Assembly (NCBI GenBank): GCA_902624885.1
Contig: CACNZU010000004.1
Location: forward strand, 1-64,000
DNA: 64,000 nt
Source: an uncultured Pelagibacteraceae bacterium
GTDB lineage: Bacteria; Pseudomonadota; Alphaproteobacteria; Pelagibacterales; Pelagibacteraceae
Direction of reading: 5' to 3'
Part shown: in pieces, positions 1 to 9,810 of the stretch
How positions within the stretch are numbered: the first letter of the stretch is position 1
Layout of the letters: each line of letters opens with the position of its first letter
Translations under genes and position numbers: made by a program
The notes under the pieces: model-generated
The model's input: the letters and a program-made list of their open reading frames with translations, nothing else
Databases searched by the model: none
What the model was told of the DNA's origin: nothing

Positions 1-272
1 ATTGTATTAATAACATCAGTAGAATGAAGCATACCAATTTTTATGGCATCAGGTTTAATATCTTTACAAGTAATTATAATTTGTTTTTCTATTTCCTTTG
101 GTGAGACGGGTGTAACAGAATAAACACCTGTTGTATTTTGTGATGTGATAGCCGTAATAGCTGTCATAGCGTAGCCGCCTAGTGATGTGATCGTTTTTAT
201 ATCAGCTTGAATTCCTGCGCCACCAGATGAGTCTGATCCAGCTATGATTAATATTTTAGACTTTGGTTTCAA
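1..272 (-). CDS. thiD: ThiD, hydroxymethylpyrimidine (phosphate) kinase, 3' end cut by window edge
   Basis: Only the N-terminal ~90 residues are in the window. Read on the minus strand from a TTG start at 272-270, the product opens with KPKSKILIIAGSDSSGGAG, the typical ThiD opening with the GSDSSGGAGIQAD substrate and nucleotide motif, then ITSLGGYAMTAITAITSQN, also family-typical. The enzyme phosphorylates HMP and HMP-P in thiamine synthesis. It begins one base after the glmM stop, so it is probably translated from the ftsH-folP-glmM transcript. No ATG is available near the motif, so the TTG start is inferred. A ThiE homologue lies elsewhere in the window at 18152-18754. Confidence 0.88.
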   Translation of the reverse strand, partial: MKPKSKILIIAGSDSSGGAGIQADIKTITSLGGYAMTAITAITSQNTTGVYSVTPVSPKEIEKQIIITCKDIKPDAIKIGMLHSTDVINT

Positions 273-273
273 T

Positions 274-1605
274 TTATTTAATAGATCTCTTAATTAAATT
301 AATACACTTTAAAATTATTCCTTTGTTGTTTGACTCTGCCATAATTCTTATAATTGGCTCTGTGCCAGATTTTCTCACTAACACTCTCCCTTTACTACCC
401 ATTAATTTATGTGCATTTCTAATAGCAACTTTACATTTTAAACTATTAATAATATTTTTATCTTTTACTTTAACGTTTTCTAATATTTGAGGCAAAGGTT
501 TAAAGACATTTAACAATTCACTCGCTTTTTTTTGTTTCCTTAGTGAAAACAAAATTTCTAACGCAACCATAAGGCCATCACCAGTAGTTGCAAATTTTCC
601 TAAAATTATGTGTCCAGATTGTTCACCACCAAGATTAAAATTTAATTTTTTCATTTTTTCCTTAACGTATCTATCTCCAACTTTAGATCTATAAAAACTA
701 ATTTTTTCTTCCTTTAAGAATTTTTCTAAACCAAAATTTGACATTTGAGTTCCTATAACACCACCTTTGAGAATTTTTTTATATTTCCATCTTTTAGCAA
801 GCATCGCAATAATTTGATCTCCATCAATAATTTTTCCTTTCTCATCACACATTATAATTCTATCAGCATCGCCATCAAAAGAGATGCCCACATGTGCCTT
901 ATATTTTCTTACAGCAGACTTGATTTTTGATGGATAAGTTGAACCACATTTATCATTTATGTTAAGGCCGTTGGGTTTTATACCAATAGGAATGACTTTT
1001 GCACCAAGTTCTTTTAGTAGTTTAGGTGCTGCTTTATAAGAGGCGCCATTTGCGCAATCCAAAACTATTTTTAGATTTTTTAGATTGAAATTTTTTGGAA
1101 AATTACTTTTCAATATCTTAATATATTTATCATTTCCATCCTCTAATCGCTTTACTCTTCCGAGAAATTTAGGATTCGATAATTGTTGTGTAATTTTTGC
1201 GTCTATAAGTTTCTCAATTTTTTTTTCAATATTGTCAGAAAGTTTCATTCCATCTGGCCCAAATAGTTTTAAGCCATTATCGTAAAATGGATTATGAGAA
1301 GCAGTTATCATTATACCCATATTAGCTCTCATCGCTTTAGTGAGCATTGCTAGACCATTAGTGGGTAGCGGCCCCAAAGTAAAAACATGCATGCCTCCAG
1401 AAACTAAACCTGAAACAAGAGCTGGTTCGAGTGTATATCCGGATAATCTTGTATCTTTAGCTATGATTGCTATCTGTTTAGTTTTTTTTTGATTTTTAAA
1501 ATATGTTCCAGAAGCTAACCCAAATTTAAAAAATTTTTCACCAGTTATATTACCTTTATTGACAGTGCCTCTTATTCCATCTGTTCCAAAGTATTTATTT
1601 TTCAT
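274..1605 (-). CDS. glmM: Phosphoglucosamine mutase GlmM
   Basis: 443 residues, the normal family length. It interconverts glucosamine-6-phosphate and glucosamine-1-phosphate, feeding UDP-GlcNAc for peptidoglycan and for the amino-sugar pathways in the right half of the window. The N-terminus has FGTDGIRG; the phosphoserine loop TASHNP places the catalytic Ser at residue 103, close to Ser102 of E. coli; DGDADR is the metal-binding loop; RKSGTEP near the C-terminus is the phosphate-binding loop of domain 4. Its start overlaps the folP stop by 4 bases, so the two are translationally coupled. Confidence 0.97.
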   Translation of the reverse strand: MKNKYFGTDGIRGTVNKGNITGEKFFKFGLASGTYFKNQKKTKQIAIIAKDTRLSGYTLEPALVSGLVSGGMHVFTLGPLPTNGLAMLTKAMRANMGIMITASHNPFYDNGLKLFGPDGMKLSDNIEKKIEKLIDAKITQQLSNPKFLGRVKRLEDGNDKYIKILKSNFPKNFNLKNLKIVLDCANGASYKAAPKLLKELGAKVIPIGIKPNGLNINDKCGSTYPSKIKSAVRKYKAHVGISFDGDADRIIMCDEKGKIIDGDQIIAMLAKRWKYKKILKGGVIGTQMSNFGLEKFLKEEKISFYRSKVGDRYVKEKMKKLNFNLGGEQSGHIILGKFATTGDGLMVALEILFSLRKQKKASELLNVFKPLPQILENVKVKDKNIINSLKCKVAIRNAHKLMGSKGRVLVRKSGTEPIIRIMAESNNKGIILKCINLIKRSIK

Positions 1606-2666
1606 TTATCTGATAAAATTTTATTAAAAATCAAAATCCCTTGTTTAACCTCGTTTACGTCATGTACTCTAAAAATTTGGACTCCTTGTAATAATAAATA
1701 TATCACTGAAGCTAAAGTTCCGCCTATTCTATCTTTGCTGTCATATCTACCTGCAATCTGACTAATAAACCTTTTTCTTGAAGTCCCAACTAGTATTGGA
1801 AAACCTAAGCTATGAAACAGAGAAATTTTAGAAATTAAACTCAAATTATGTTTCAAATTTTTACCAAATCCTATTCCTGGATCCAAGATAATTTTTTTAC
1901 CTTTAATCTCTTTTTTTATTTTCTTTTCAAAAAAATCGTACACGTCTAATAAAACATTTTTATATTTAGGATTTTTTTGCATTATATCTGGTGTCCCCTG
2001 CATATGATGTAAAACTTTTGGTATTTTATGTTTGTCTAAAATCTTAAGTGATTTATTATCATATTCAAAACCAGAGACGTCATTTATCAAATTTACACCA
2101 TACTCGATACCTTTTGCCATCAATTCGGATTTTCTCGTATCGATCGATAAACATTTTTTTTTGTATTTTTTTTTAAAATATTTAATGATTTTTTGCACCC
2201 TTTGCCACTCTACTGATGGACGTATAGTCTTTGATCCTGGCCTAGTTGACTCTCCACCTACGTCAATTATATCTGCACCAGTTTTAATCATTTTTTCTAA
2301 TTGTTTTATTGATTTTTTTTTTGAATTGAATTTACCCCCATCAGAAAAGCTATCAGGTGTCAAATTCAAAATCCCCATAATAGATGGTTTTATAAAGTTG
2401 ATATTTTTAAGAAAATTTTTTCTTTTTTTGGTAATTTTTTTTAAATCTTCTTTTATGATTTTTTGCTCTTTTATTTTAAGAGATTTAATGTGTTGTAATT
2501 TTATTAATCTGTTATGAATCTTATTTTTTTTTCTAGTTATTAGTTCTAAGCTGTCAAAAACTATTTTTTTATTACCACACAAAGGTAAAGCAAGTTTTTT
2601 CTTTAATAAATATTTAGCTTGTGGACCATGAAAAAAATTACACGCTCTAGTGTAATATTTGATCAT
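1602..2666 (-). CDS. folP: Dihydropteroate synthase FolP with N-terminal extension
   Basis: 354 residues, longer than the usual ~280. The catalytic TIM barrel starts near residue 95 with MGILNLTPDSFSDGG, followed by DVGGESTRPG and SIDTRKSE, and ends with GTSRKRFI and RVHDV, all diagnostic of FolP, which condenses p-aminobenzoate with hydroxymethyl-dihydropterin pyrophosphate. The first ~93 residues form a Lys-rich extension I do not recognise. It lies between ftsH (7-base gap) and glmM (4-base overlap), the common ftsH-folP-glmM order of proteobacteria. An internal start at Met97 would remove the extension, but no ribosome binding site is obvious there and the frame is open throughout. Confidence 0.94.
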   Translation of the reverse strand: MIKYYTRACNFFHGPQAKYLLKKKLALPLCGNKKIVFDSLELITRKKNKIHNRLIKLQHIKSLKIKEQKIIKEDLKKITKKRKNFLKNINFIKPSIMGILNLTPDSFSDGGKFNSKKKSIKQLEKMIKTGADIIDVGGESTRPGSKTIRPSVEWQRVQKIIKYFKKKYKKKCLSIDTRKSELMAKGIEYGVNLINDVSGFEYDNKSLKILDKHKIPKVLHHMQGTPDIMQKNPKYKNVLLDVYDFFEKKIKKEIKGKKIILDPGIGFGKNLKHNLSLISKISLFHSLGFPILVGTSRKRFISQIAGRYDSKDRIGGTLASVIYLLLQGVQIFRVHDVNEVKQGILIFNKILSDK

Positions 2667-2673
2667 TTGTTTT

Positions 2674-4569
2674 TTAGATTGCAGGTTTTGGTTTTAACCC
2701 TAGTGATCCTAGTGCTGATGAAGATTTTCCCTCATCACTCTCATCCTCTTTAAAAGATCTAGTTGGCTTAATGTTTTTTAATATTAAATCTCTTATTTCA
2801 TCACCTGATAAAGTTTCATAAATTAGTAATGCTTTTGCAATCTTGTGAAGATCATCAATTTTTTCGGTAAGAACTTTTCTTGCTCTTTCATAGCCTTTAT
2901 CTACTATTTTCTTTACTTCTTCATCAATCTTTCTTGCAGTTTCCTCTGACATATTTTGTTGTTTTGTTACGGATCTACCTAAAAAAACTTCCTCTTCATT
3001 TTCCCCGTACGCAATAGTACCTAATTCAGACGTCATACCGTATTTAGTCACCATATTCTTTGCCATTTTAGTTACCATTTCAATGTCTGATGATGCGCCA
3101 GAAGTTACTTTATCGTGACCAAAAATTATTTCCTCTGCAATTCTACCTCCCATAGCTACAGCAATATCTGCATGCATTTTTTCTCTAGTGACAGATAATT
3201 GATCCCTCTCAGGTAATCTCATGACCATTCCTAATGCCCTACCTCTAGGTATAATTGTAGCTTTATGTATTGGATCAGAAGCTTGTTCATTAAGAGCAAC
3301 TATTGCATGGCCTCCCTCATGATAAGCAGTTAATTTTTTTTCATCCTCGGACATTACCATTGATCTTCTTTCTGCACCCATCATTACTTTATCCTTTGCC
3401 TCTTCTATATCTGACATTGTAACTACTCTTTTATTTTTTCTTGCAGCTAAAAGAGCTGACTCATTTATTAAGTTTGCAAGATCTGCTCCAGAAAATCCTG
3501 GAGTTCCTCTAGCAATAGTTCTTAATTTTACGTCTGGTCCTTTATTAATCTTTTTGATATGAACTTTTAAAATAGCTTCTCTACCAATAATATCAGGGTT
3601 CGCAACAACAACTTGTCTATCAAATCTACCAGGCCTTAATAAAGCTGGATCTAAAACATCAGGTCTGTTAGTAGCTGCTATTAAAATTATTCCTTCGTTT
3701 GTATCAAAACCATCCATCTCTACAAGAAGTTGGTTGAGAGTTTGCTCTCTCTCGTCATTACCTCCACCTAAACCTGCTCCCCTGCTTCTACCTACTGCGT
3801 CTATTTCATCGATAAATATTATACAAGGTGAGTGTTTTTTTCCTTGTTCAAACATATCTCTCACTCTTGAGGCACCAACTCCCACAAACATTTCAACGAA
3901 ATCTGAACCTGAAATTGAAAAAAAAGGCACATTAGCTTCTCCTGCTATTGCTTTAGCCAAAAGAGTTTTGCCAGTTCCTGGTGGTCCAATTAAAAGAGCA
4001 CCTTTTGGAATTTTACCTCCCAGTCTGCTGAATTTTTTTGGGTCTTTTAAAAATTCAACTATTTCTTCAACTTCCTCTTTTGCTTCTTCTACACCAGCAA
4101 CATCATTAAATGTTACTTTTCCTTGAGCCTCGTTTAAAAGTTTTGCTTTCGATCTTCCAAAACCCATTGCTCCACCTTTTCCTCCTTGCATCTGTCTCAT
4201 AAAAAATATCCAAACGCCGATTAACAGAAGCATTGGGAACCATGAGAGTAAAATCCCTAAAAGTGATGGCATTTTATCTTCTTGAGGTGAAGCTATAATG
4301 TTAACGCCATTGCTAGAAAGCTTATCAATTAATTCTGGGTAGTTTGGTGAATAAGTTGTAAAAGTATTACCATCAGCAAGAACGCCTGAAATATTGTTAC
4401 CTTGTATTTTGACCTCAACAACCCTTCCTGCGTCAACTTCGTTTAAAAAATTAGAAAAGGCTAATGAGTTGTTTCCAGATTTTATTCTTTCTGGATCTTG
4501 AAACATATTAAATAATCCCACAGATAACAGGATTATAATTACCCACATTATTAAGTTTTTGACGTTCAT
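2674..4569 (-). CDS. ftsH: ATP-dependent zinc metalloprotease FtsH
   Basis: 631 residues. Membrane-anchored AAA+ protease degrading misfolded membrane proteins and regulators. Two transmembrane helices (about 5-22 and 103-123) flank a short periplasmic domain. Walker A GPPGTGKT is at 195-202, Walker B IFIDEID at 251-257, the arginine-finger region RPGRFDR at 312-318 and the zinc site HEGGH at 417-421. The C-terminal tail is Ser/Glu-rich and probably disordered. It is the first gene of an ftsH-folP-glmM-thiD group, separated from tilS by 87 bases that contain a plausible promoter. Confidence 0.98.
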   Translation of the reverse strand: MNVKNLIMWVIIILLSVGLFNMFQDPERIKSGNNSLAFSNFLNEVDAGRVVEVKIQGNNISGVLADGNTFTTYSPNYPELIDKLSSNGVNIIASPQEDKMPSLLGILLSWFPMLLLIGVWIFFMRQMQGGKGGAMGFGRSKAKLLNEAQGKVTFNDVAGVEEAKEEVEEIVEFLKDPKKFSRLGGKIPKGALLIGPPGTGKTLLAKAIAGEANVPFFSISGSDFVEMFVGVGASRVRDMFEQGKKHSPCIIFIDEIDAVGRSRGAGLGGGNDEREQTLNQLLVEMDGFDTNEGIILIAATNRPDVLDPALLRPGRFDRQVVVANPDIIGREAILKVHIKKINKGPDVKLRTIARGTPGFSGADLANLINESALLAARKNKRVVTMSDIEEAKDKVMMGAERRSMVMSEDEKKLTAYHEGGHAIVALNEQASDPIHKATIIPRGRALGMVMRLPERDQLSVTREKMHADIAVAMGGRIAEEIIFGHDKVTSGASSDIEMVTKMAKNMVTKYGMTSELGTIAYGENEEEVFLGRSVTKQQNMSEETARKIDEEVKKIVDKGYERARKVLTEKIDDLHKIAKALLIYETLSGDEIRDLILKNIKPTRSFKEDESDEGKSSSALGSLGLKPKPAI

Positions 4570-4602
4570 ATATTTTAGATAATCATTATTTTAATAAGTA
4601 CA

Positions 4603-4632
4603 AGTATATTTTAAGTTATAATAAGTTGTAAA
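4603..4632 (-). promoter_or_regulatory. Candidate sigma70-type promoter of ftsH
   Basis: On the minus strand, TTTACA (4632-4627) and TATACT (4608-4603) are separated by 18 bases. The likely start point would give a leader of roughly 27 bases before the ftsH ATG at 4569. In a genome this AT-rich chance matches are common, so the call rests on position in the only sizeable gap upstream of ftsH. Confidence 0.4.
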
Positions 4633-4656
4633 TAAGACAAATTTGATCAAAAAAAG

Positions 4657-5685
4657 TCAATTATTATTACTTTTTTCAATTTTTAAGTATAAAAGATCTT
4701 TTTTTTTATCAAATAAACAGCCTCCTAAAGTAGATCTTTTATAATTCCTGTTATTGAGATTATAAATCAAATTTAAAACTTTCTTTGATCTCGGTGGATA
4801 ATAGTTTTTCTTTAACATTTTTATAGACTTGTTAATCATTTGAATTTTAGTGTCTAAATTTAATTTTTTAAACTCATCAAATTGAATGACGATTTTATTT
4901 TTAGATTTTTTAATAATTTTTTGAAATATTTCCTTGAAATATAAATCAAGTGTTTCTTTGCTAGAGTTTAAATTATTAATTGATTTAATTATTTGTTCAT
5001 AATTAATACCGCTTTTCTTTAATGGATGTTTGAGTCTTCTAATTTTTGTTCTCAAATATTTTTCATTTTTATTTGAAGGATCATTAAAATATTTACCAAA
5101 TATACCGTTAGAAATATTCACCAAATATTTCTTATTAATATTAAGCAAAGGTCTTTTTAGCTTAATATTGCCGGACAAATCAGTTGAAAAATCCATACCT
5201 GAAAGGCCTTTAAGGCCGCTTCCTCTCGAAAGACGGATAAAAAAAGTTTCAACCTGATCCTCTAAATTATGTGCAGTGAGTAAAATTTTGACTTTATGCT
5301 TTTTGCAAAAATCTGTTAGTAGTTTATATCTTACCTCTCTAGCTTTGCTTTGAATGTTTCTTGTAATACGCTGATGATTAACAATTATTTTAAGAGCTAT
5401 TCCGTGCTGATTAAGCAAACCTCTAACAGCTTTAGCTTCTTTGGATGAATTCTTTCTTAGTCTATGATCAATCAGAATGAAAAAAAACTTCTTTTTATTT
5501 TCGTTTGAAAACTTTTTTGATAAAGCAACTAAAGCTAGGCTATCTGGACCACCAGAAACTGCTACTGCAAAAGATTTACTTTTTAAATTACTTAATTTTT
5601 TTTTAAAATCTAAATAAATTTTTGCAATTTCAGGGTTGCTCTTAAAAATATCTTTAAGAATTACATTTGAATTTTTTTTGCTCAT
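4657..5685 (-). CDS. tilS: tRNA(Ile)-lysidine synthase TilS
   Basis: 342 residues. It attaches lysine to C34 of tRNA-Ile(CAU) using ATP, an essential decoding step. The PP-loop SGGPDS is at residues 44-49, followed by LIDHRLR and the family motif TAHNLEDQ, and RLSRGSGLKGLSGM. It is shorter than E. coli TilS (about 430), lacking much of the C-terminal domain, as in many small alphaproteobacterial forms. Its annotated start lies 32 bases inside the upstream cpoB gene; a downstream start would shorten the N-terminus without touching the PP-loop. Confidence 0.95.
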   Translation of the reverse strand: MSKKNSNVILKDIFKSNPEIAKIYLDFKKKLSNLKSKSFAVAVSGGPDSLALVALSKKFSNENKKKFFFILIDHRLRKNSSKEAKAVRGLLNQHGIALKIIVNHQRITRNIQSKAREVRYKLLTDFCKKHKVKILLTAHNLEDQVETFFIRLSRGSGLKGLSGMDFSTDLSGNIKLKRPLLNINKKYLVNISNGIFGKYFNDPSNKNEKYLRTKIRRLKHPLKKSGINYEQIIKSINNLNSSKETLDLYFKEIFQKIIKKSKNKIVIQFDEFKKLNLDTKIQMINKSIKMLKKNYYPPRSKKVLNLIYNLNNRNYKRSTLGGCLFDKKKDLLYLKIEKSNNN

Positions 5686-6607
5686 ATTGAGCTTTTTGTA
5701 ACACAGACTTGTTAGCTTTTGGGTATTCTTTTTTCACTCCCAAAATCATTTTACACCCTTGGTCTTTTTCACCTAATTGAACCATAGTTATTCCTAATTT
5801 TAAAAGGTTATCAGCAGCTTTTCTACTTTTTGGATAATTTTGATATCCATCGAGATATGCTGTTGCTGCATCTGAATAAAGTTGACGGATTCTAAATGTT
5901 TCACCATACCAATATTGAGCGCTTCCGGCTAGATCATGGTCTTTATTTTTATCAATAAATTCTTTAAGCGCAAACTCTGCAGTTTCATAGTCACCAATTT
6001 TCATAAAACTTACTGCAAACTCGTACTGCTCTTTTGCAGGTTTATTAGGTAAAAGTGACTCTTTTTTTTCTGGTTCCTCAGTAATTACAGTTTGAGCGCT
6101 TTCAATAGATGTAATTTTTTGTTGGTTTGGTAAATTTGATGTTTGGTAACCTGGGTTAGCTCCAAAATCCTTCGGTTTGCTTGTTCCAGGTAAATTAGCT
6201 TTTTGATTTCTTAACTTTTCAGGAACTTCTTGTTCAAGATCTGAAAATCTTAATTGAGTGTCTGATTGTATCTTTGTCACTCGGGTTGAAAGTTTATCTA
6301 ATTTAAAATTAACTTCTTCAAATTTGTTAGTAAGTTCTCTGAATTGATTCTCAATCTCATTAAGTTTTAAAAGATGTTTTGTGAGTATATCTTCATTAAG
6401 ACCATCTGATTTAAAAGTATTTGATGAAAGAGTGATATCAGATTTTTGGTAAACAGCTTTCTCCAATGTCTTAAGATCCTTAATAAGAACTTGTATTTGA
6501 TCTGATAAAGACTTTAAATAAATTTCTTCTTCTTCTGCTTTCAAAATAGAGAAAAATATAATTGGTAAAATAACTATTATGTATTTCATTTTTTTACTGA
6601 TTTGCAT
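5654..6607 (-). CDS. cpoB: Tol-Pal accessory protein CpoB/YbgF
   Basis: 317 residues, periplasmic. It has a hydrophobic N-terminal signal segment (YIIVILPIIFFSILKAE), a coiled-coil stretch at about 60-125 rich in heptad Leu/Ile, a Pro/Asn linker, and C-terminal TPR-type repeats containing YEFAVSFMKIGDYETAE, the canonical YbgF repeat opening. In E. coli CpoB coordinates Tol constriction with peptidoglycan synthesis. It follows pal but is separated by a strong hairpin with a T-run, so it may receive only part of the Tol transcript. Met7 at 6589 is an alternative start. Confidence 0.92.
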   Translation of the reverse strand: MQISKKMKYIIVILPIIFFSILKAEEEEIYLKSLSDQIQVLIKDLKTLEKAVYQKSDITLSSNTFKSDGLNEDILTKHLLKLNEIENQFRELTNKFEEVNFKLDKLSTRVTKIQSDTQLRFSDLEQEVPEKLRNQKANLPGTSKPKDFGANPGYQTSNLPNQQKITSIESAQTVITEEPEKKESLLPNKPAKEQYEFAVSFMKIGDYETAEFALKEFIDKNKDHDLAGSAQYWYGETFRIRQLYSDAATAYLDGYQNYPKSRKAADNLLKLGITMVQLGEKDQGCKMILGVKKEYPKANKSVLQKAQYEQKKFKCNS

Positions 6608-6630
6608 AGTTGAAATTTATTTATATAAAA

Positions 6631-6672
6631 TGGCAAAAAAAAGACCCTTCAATTTTATATTGAAGGGTCTTT
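6631..6672 (-). terminator. Rho-independent terminator downstream of pal
   Basis: A perfect 14-bp inverted repeat, AAAGACCCTTCAAT (6640-6653) and its complement (6659-6672), with a 5-base loop. In the minus-strand transcript it is followed by a run of eight U before GCC. It lies between the pal stop (6690) and the cpoB start (6607), so it probably ends most tolQ-to-pal transcripts or attenuates cpoB. Confidence 0.85.
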
Positions 6673-6689
6673 AAATAATTAAATAAATA

Positions 6690-7166
6690 TTAATTTACTT
6701 TCACTGTAACTGATCTTCTATTTTGAGACCAAGATAGAGGTGAAGATTTTGGATTTACTGGTTTTTCTTTACCATAACTTATCACAGAAATTCTTTTTCC
6801 TGAGATGCCATAAGTCATCAAATAATCTCTAGCTGCATTAGCTCTTCTCTCACCCAAAGCTAAGTTGTACTCTCGCGTACCTCTTTCATCCGCGTGACCT
6901 TCTATTGTCACACTTAAATTTTTATTTTTTCTTAAGTAAGTAGCTTGTTTTCTCAATGTTGCTCTAGATGCAGTTGTTAATGATGATTTATTAGTTGCAA
7001 AAAATACTCTGTCCGGTACTCCAGCTGCTAAAAATTCAACTGTCTCTTTTCCAGTGTAAACATCACCTTCAATATCACCAGATTTTTTTGCTGTTGAACA
7101 AGCGCTTAATATTAAAGTCGTGAATATTACAAGTAATATGTTTTTTAAATTCGTATTTAGTGTCAT
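6690..7166 (-). CDS. pal: Peptidoglycan-associated lipoprotein Pal
   Basis: 158 residues. A hydrophobic signal ends in the lipobox LSAC, giving lipidated Cys23. The remainder is an OmpA-type peptidoglycan-binding domain with VFFATNKSSL, EGHADERGTREYNLALGERRA and the closing NRR. Pal anchors the outer membrane to peptidoglycan and binds TolB. A good ribosome binding site (AGGGG) precedes the ATG by a few bases. It is the last gene before the terminator. Confidence 0.97.
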   Translation of the reverse strand: MTLNTNLKNILLVIFTTLILSACSTAKKSGDIEGDVYTGKETVEFLAAGVPDRVFFATNKSSLTTASRATLRKQATYLRKNKNLSVTIEGHADERGTREYNLALGERRANAARDYLMTYGISGKRISVISYGKEKPVNPKSSPLSWSQNRRSVTVKVN

Positions 7167-7241
7167 TTTTTCCCCTAGTTTTATTTTGGTTATTTCAAAT
7201 TATTTGAAGTTATTCAAGTATATTTTACATTAATTTCAACC

Positions 7242-8579
7242 TCACTTAGATAATAATGAAGACCAAGATGGGTCTGAGGCATCAGTTTTAGTGGAAAGTC
7301 TTCTCTCATTATATCCTGTTATATCAATAGACCATAATTTTGCAGAAAAACCCTTCCCTTTTTCTCCTGCTTTAGTCTCTCTATAAAAAACTAAAACTCT
7401 TCCATTCGGAGACCATGAAGGGGCTTCCTGATAATAATTTTCTGTCAATAATCTTTCACCTGTTCCATCTGTTCTCATAACGCCTATAAAAAACTTTCCC
7501 TTATGCATTTTTGTGAAAGCTATTAAATCACCCCTCGGCGACCACACTGGTGTTCCATAAATACCTTTTCCAAATGTTATTCTTTTTACGTTACTGCCAT
7601 CACTTCTCATTACATAAATTTGTTGTAGTCCGCTCCTGTCAGAGTTAAATGCAATAAATTTACCATCGGGGGAAAAAGAAGGCGATGTGTCTATTGATGA
7701 ATGATCTGATATTCTCTCTACAATTCTTGACTCGAGATCCATTGTGTAAATATCTGAGTTTCCATCTTTAGCAAAACTCATTATAATTTTTTTTCCGTCA
7801 GGTGAAAATCTAGGTGCAAAAGTCATACCAGGAAAATTGCCAACTACTTCTTGAGTTCCTGTTTCAATATCTAACAAATAAACTCTGGGCATGTTTCTAA
7901 AATATGACATGTAAGTTACCATTTGATTTGTCGGATTAAATCTTGGTGTCAAAACAAGCTCATTTCCTAAAGTGAGATATTTTGTATTAAAACCATCTTG
8001 ATCCATAATAGCTAATTTTTTAATTCTTTGATTTTTTGGTCCACTTTCTGCGACATAAATTATTCTAGTATCAAAATATCCTTCTTCGCCAGTGAGTCTT
8101 TCATAGATTTTGTCAGAAATAATGTGTGCTACTCTTCTCCAATTTGAAGGAGTTGTTGTAAATGCAAGAGCAGTCATTTCTTGAGCAGCTGCTAAATCCC
8201 AAAGTCTAAATTCAACTTTAAGCTTTTCATCTTTAATCAAAAGTTTGCCAGTAACCAAAGCTTGTGCTTTTATTAAACGCCAATCTTCAAATCTTGGTTT
8301 TAAATGTGCAATGTCAGGTTTTTGAACAAAAGCATCTTTTTTTAATGGATTGAATAAACCAGTATTTCTAAAATTTTGCTCAATAATTTTAGATATATCT
8401 TCTCCAAGATTTTTAACTTTTAAATCTTTGAATTTTTCAGATTTTATATCTACGTGAAGTGGAGAAACAGCTATTGGAAGCGGGTCAAGATTACCACGAG
8501 TAATATCTATTTCTATAAGAGCGTTTGAACTGTTTAATAACAAGATATTAATAAAAATAAAATAAAAGAACTTTTTCAT
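7242..8579 (-). CDS. tolB: Tol-Pal system protein TolB
   Basis: 445 residues, periplasmic. There is a cleavable signal of about 20 residues, an N-terminal domain of roughly 150 residues (ALVTGKL and related motifs), then a six-bladed beta-propeller with repeated motifs such as FSPDGK, WSPRGD and WSPNGR. It interacts with Pal and TolA. The stop of tolA and this ATG are adjacent (8580/8579), and about 75 bases separate it from pal. Confidence 0.97.
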   Translation of the reverse strand: MKKFFYFIFINILLLNSSNALIEIDITRGNLDPLPIAVSPLHVDIKSEKFKDLKVKNLGEDISKIIEQNFRNTGLFNPLKKDAFVQKPDIAHLKPRFEDWRLIKAQALVTGKLLIKDEKLKVEFRLWDLAAAQEMTALAFTTTPSNWRRVAHIISDKIYERLTGEEGYFDTRIIYVAESGPKNQRIKKLAIMDQDGFNTKYLTLGNELVLTPRFNPTNQMVTYMSYFRNMPRVYLLDIETGTQEVVGNFPGMTFAPRFSPDGKKIIMSFAKDGNSDIYTMDLESRIVERISDHSSIDTSPSFSPDGKFIAFNSDRSGLQQIYVMRSDGSNVKRITFGKGIYGTPVWSPRGDLIAFTKMHKGKFFIGVMRTDGTGERLLTENYYQEAPSWSPNGRVLVFYRETKAGEKGKGFSAKLWSIDITGYNERRLSTKTDASDPSWSSLLSK

Positions 8580-9386
8580 TTACCCCTTTAACATTTCTGT
8601 TGGGTTAAAATTTAATTGTAAATCTTTCCATTTGTCATACCCAGTTGGAGGAACCTTCAGAGGCTGGCAAAGTCTAACTGCTCTTAATGCACTCTCTGCT
8701 AAAACTTTATAAAATTTCTGTCCAGGCCTGTTCATTCTTTCGTGATCTATTATTTCAGATTTCATTATTGTTCCATCTTTTTTTAATTGAAGTTTTATTC
8801 TTACTAGTAAGTCTTGATCATAAGGTAAACCTAAAGGTACACTCCAACAACCAAATATTTGGGCTCTTAGTGCATCTTCCTCTGATAGAGTAAGTCCTGT
8901 TGCAAATGAGTTTTTTCTTGAGCTTTGAGTAATTTTGTTGCTATCTTTTTGTTTAACTGCTTCTACTTCTTTGGCTTTATCAATTAATGCTGCAATTTGA
9001 TTTGTATCAATTATCTCTTTTTTTTCAAATTCTGAAGATTGTCTTATTTGGGGTTTAACCTCTTCAGGGTTTTGTTTTTTTTTAATAATTTTTTTTTCTT
9101 TTTTATCATTTGGTAAAGGAATTCTATCGGGTTTTTCTTTTTCTTTAGCTGCTGGTGGCGCTTGCTCTGAAACTACTCTCTCTTCCTCTTTTTTCTTTGT
9201 TTCCTCAATAATTTTTCTTACCTTAGGCGCATAGGGTATGTTGGTCTTATCGGAAATTTGAATCAATTCTACTGATACTATCGGAGGTAAATCTATTGGA
9301 TCTCTAAGCATAAATGGCAAAGATAGTACAGTTAGCAGGATCATTATTGAATGAAAGGTTATTGAGTAAAATAAACTTTTTATCAT
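8580..9386 (-). CDS. tolA: TolA-type energy-transducing envelope protein
   Basis: 268 residues. An N-terminal inner-membrane helix (about 8-26) is followed by a long Lys/Glu/Pro-rich periplasmic stalk (about 55-150) and a C-terminal globular domain with two cysteines (FGCWSV and VRLCQPL). That is the TolA layout, with the C-terminal domain in the TonB/TolA fold class. It links TolQR in the inner membrane to TolB-Pal. Sequence conservation in TolA is poor, so the assignment rests on architecture and on position between tolR and tolB. Confidence 0.9.
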   Translation of the reverse strand: MIKSLFYSITFHSIMILLTVLSLPFMLRDPIDLPPIVSVELIQISDKTNIPYAPKVRKIIEETKKKEEERVVSEQAPPAAKEKEKPDRIPLPNDKKEKKIIKKKQNPEEVKPQIRQSSEFEKKEIIDTNQIAALIDKAKEVEAVKQKDSNKITQSSRKNSFATGLTLSEEDALRAQIFGCWSVPLGLPYDQDLLVRIKLQLKKDGTIMKSEIIDHERMNRPGQKFYKVLAESALRAVRLCQPLKVPPTGYDKWKDLQLNFNPTEMLKG

Positions 9387-9394
9387 ATTTCATC

Positions 9395-9808
9395 TTAATT
9401 TTTATATGGCTCAGAAATAAGAGCAACTTTTGAGAAGCCAGCGCCTGATAAAGTTCCCATTACTTCTAAAACTCTTCCATAATTAATGTTTTTATCTCCT
9501 CTTACATAAATTCTAGTATCAGTTCTATTTTTAGCTATAGCTAATAATTTTGGAACCATTTTTTGATAAGTTACCTTATGCTCTTGAATGTAAATTTCTC
9601 CCTTTGCGTTGATACTGATAGTAAGCGGTTCTTGGTCATCTGGAAGAGAGTCTGCTGATGACTCTGGAAGATCGACTTGAACTCCAACAGTTAATAACGG
9701 AGCGGTGACCATAAAAATAATAAGAAGAACAAGCATGACATCAACAAAAGGAGTAACATTTATTTCACTCATTGGTTCGTTTCTAGAGCGATTAAATTTA
9801 AATGCCAT
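9395..9808 (-). CDS. tolR: Biopolymer transport protein TolR
   Basis: 137 residues, ExbD/TolR family. After a short cytoplasmic tail, MSEINVTPFVDVMLVLLIIFM forms the single transmembrane helix; Asp23 matches the proton-path Asp23 of E. coli TolR. The periplasmic domain has RGDKNINYGRVLEVM, a conserved TolR/ExbD signature. It forms the proton channel complex with TolQ and lies 2 bases downstream of it. Confidence 0.97.
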   Translation of the reverse strand: MAFKFNRSRNEPMSEINVTPFVDVMLVLLIIFMVTAPLLTVGVQVDLPESSADSLPDDQEPLTISINAKGEIYIQEHKVTYQKMVPKLLAIAKNRTDTRIYVRGDKNINYGRVLEVMGTLSGAGFSKVALISEPYKN

Positions 9809-9810
9809 TA

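Noticed and set aside
7167-7241. Possible separate pal promoter with TATACT
   Set aside because: A -10-like TATACT exists but no acceptable -35 lies at the right distance, and pal can be read from the upstream tol genes.
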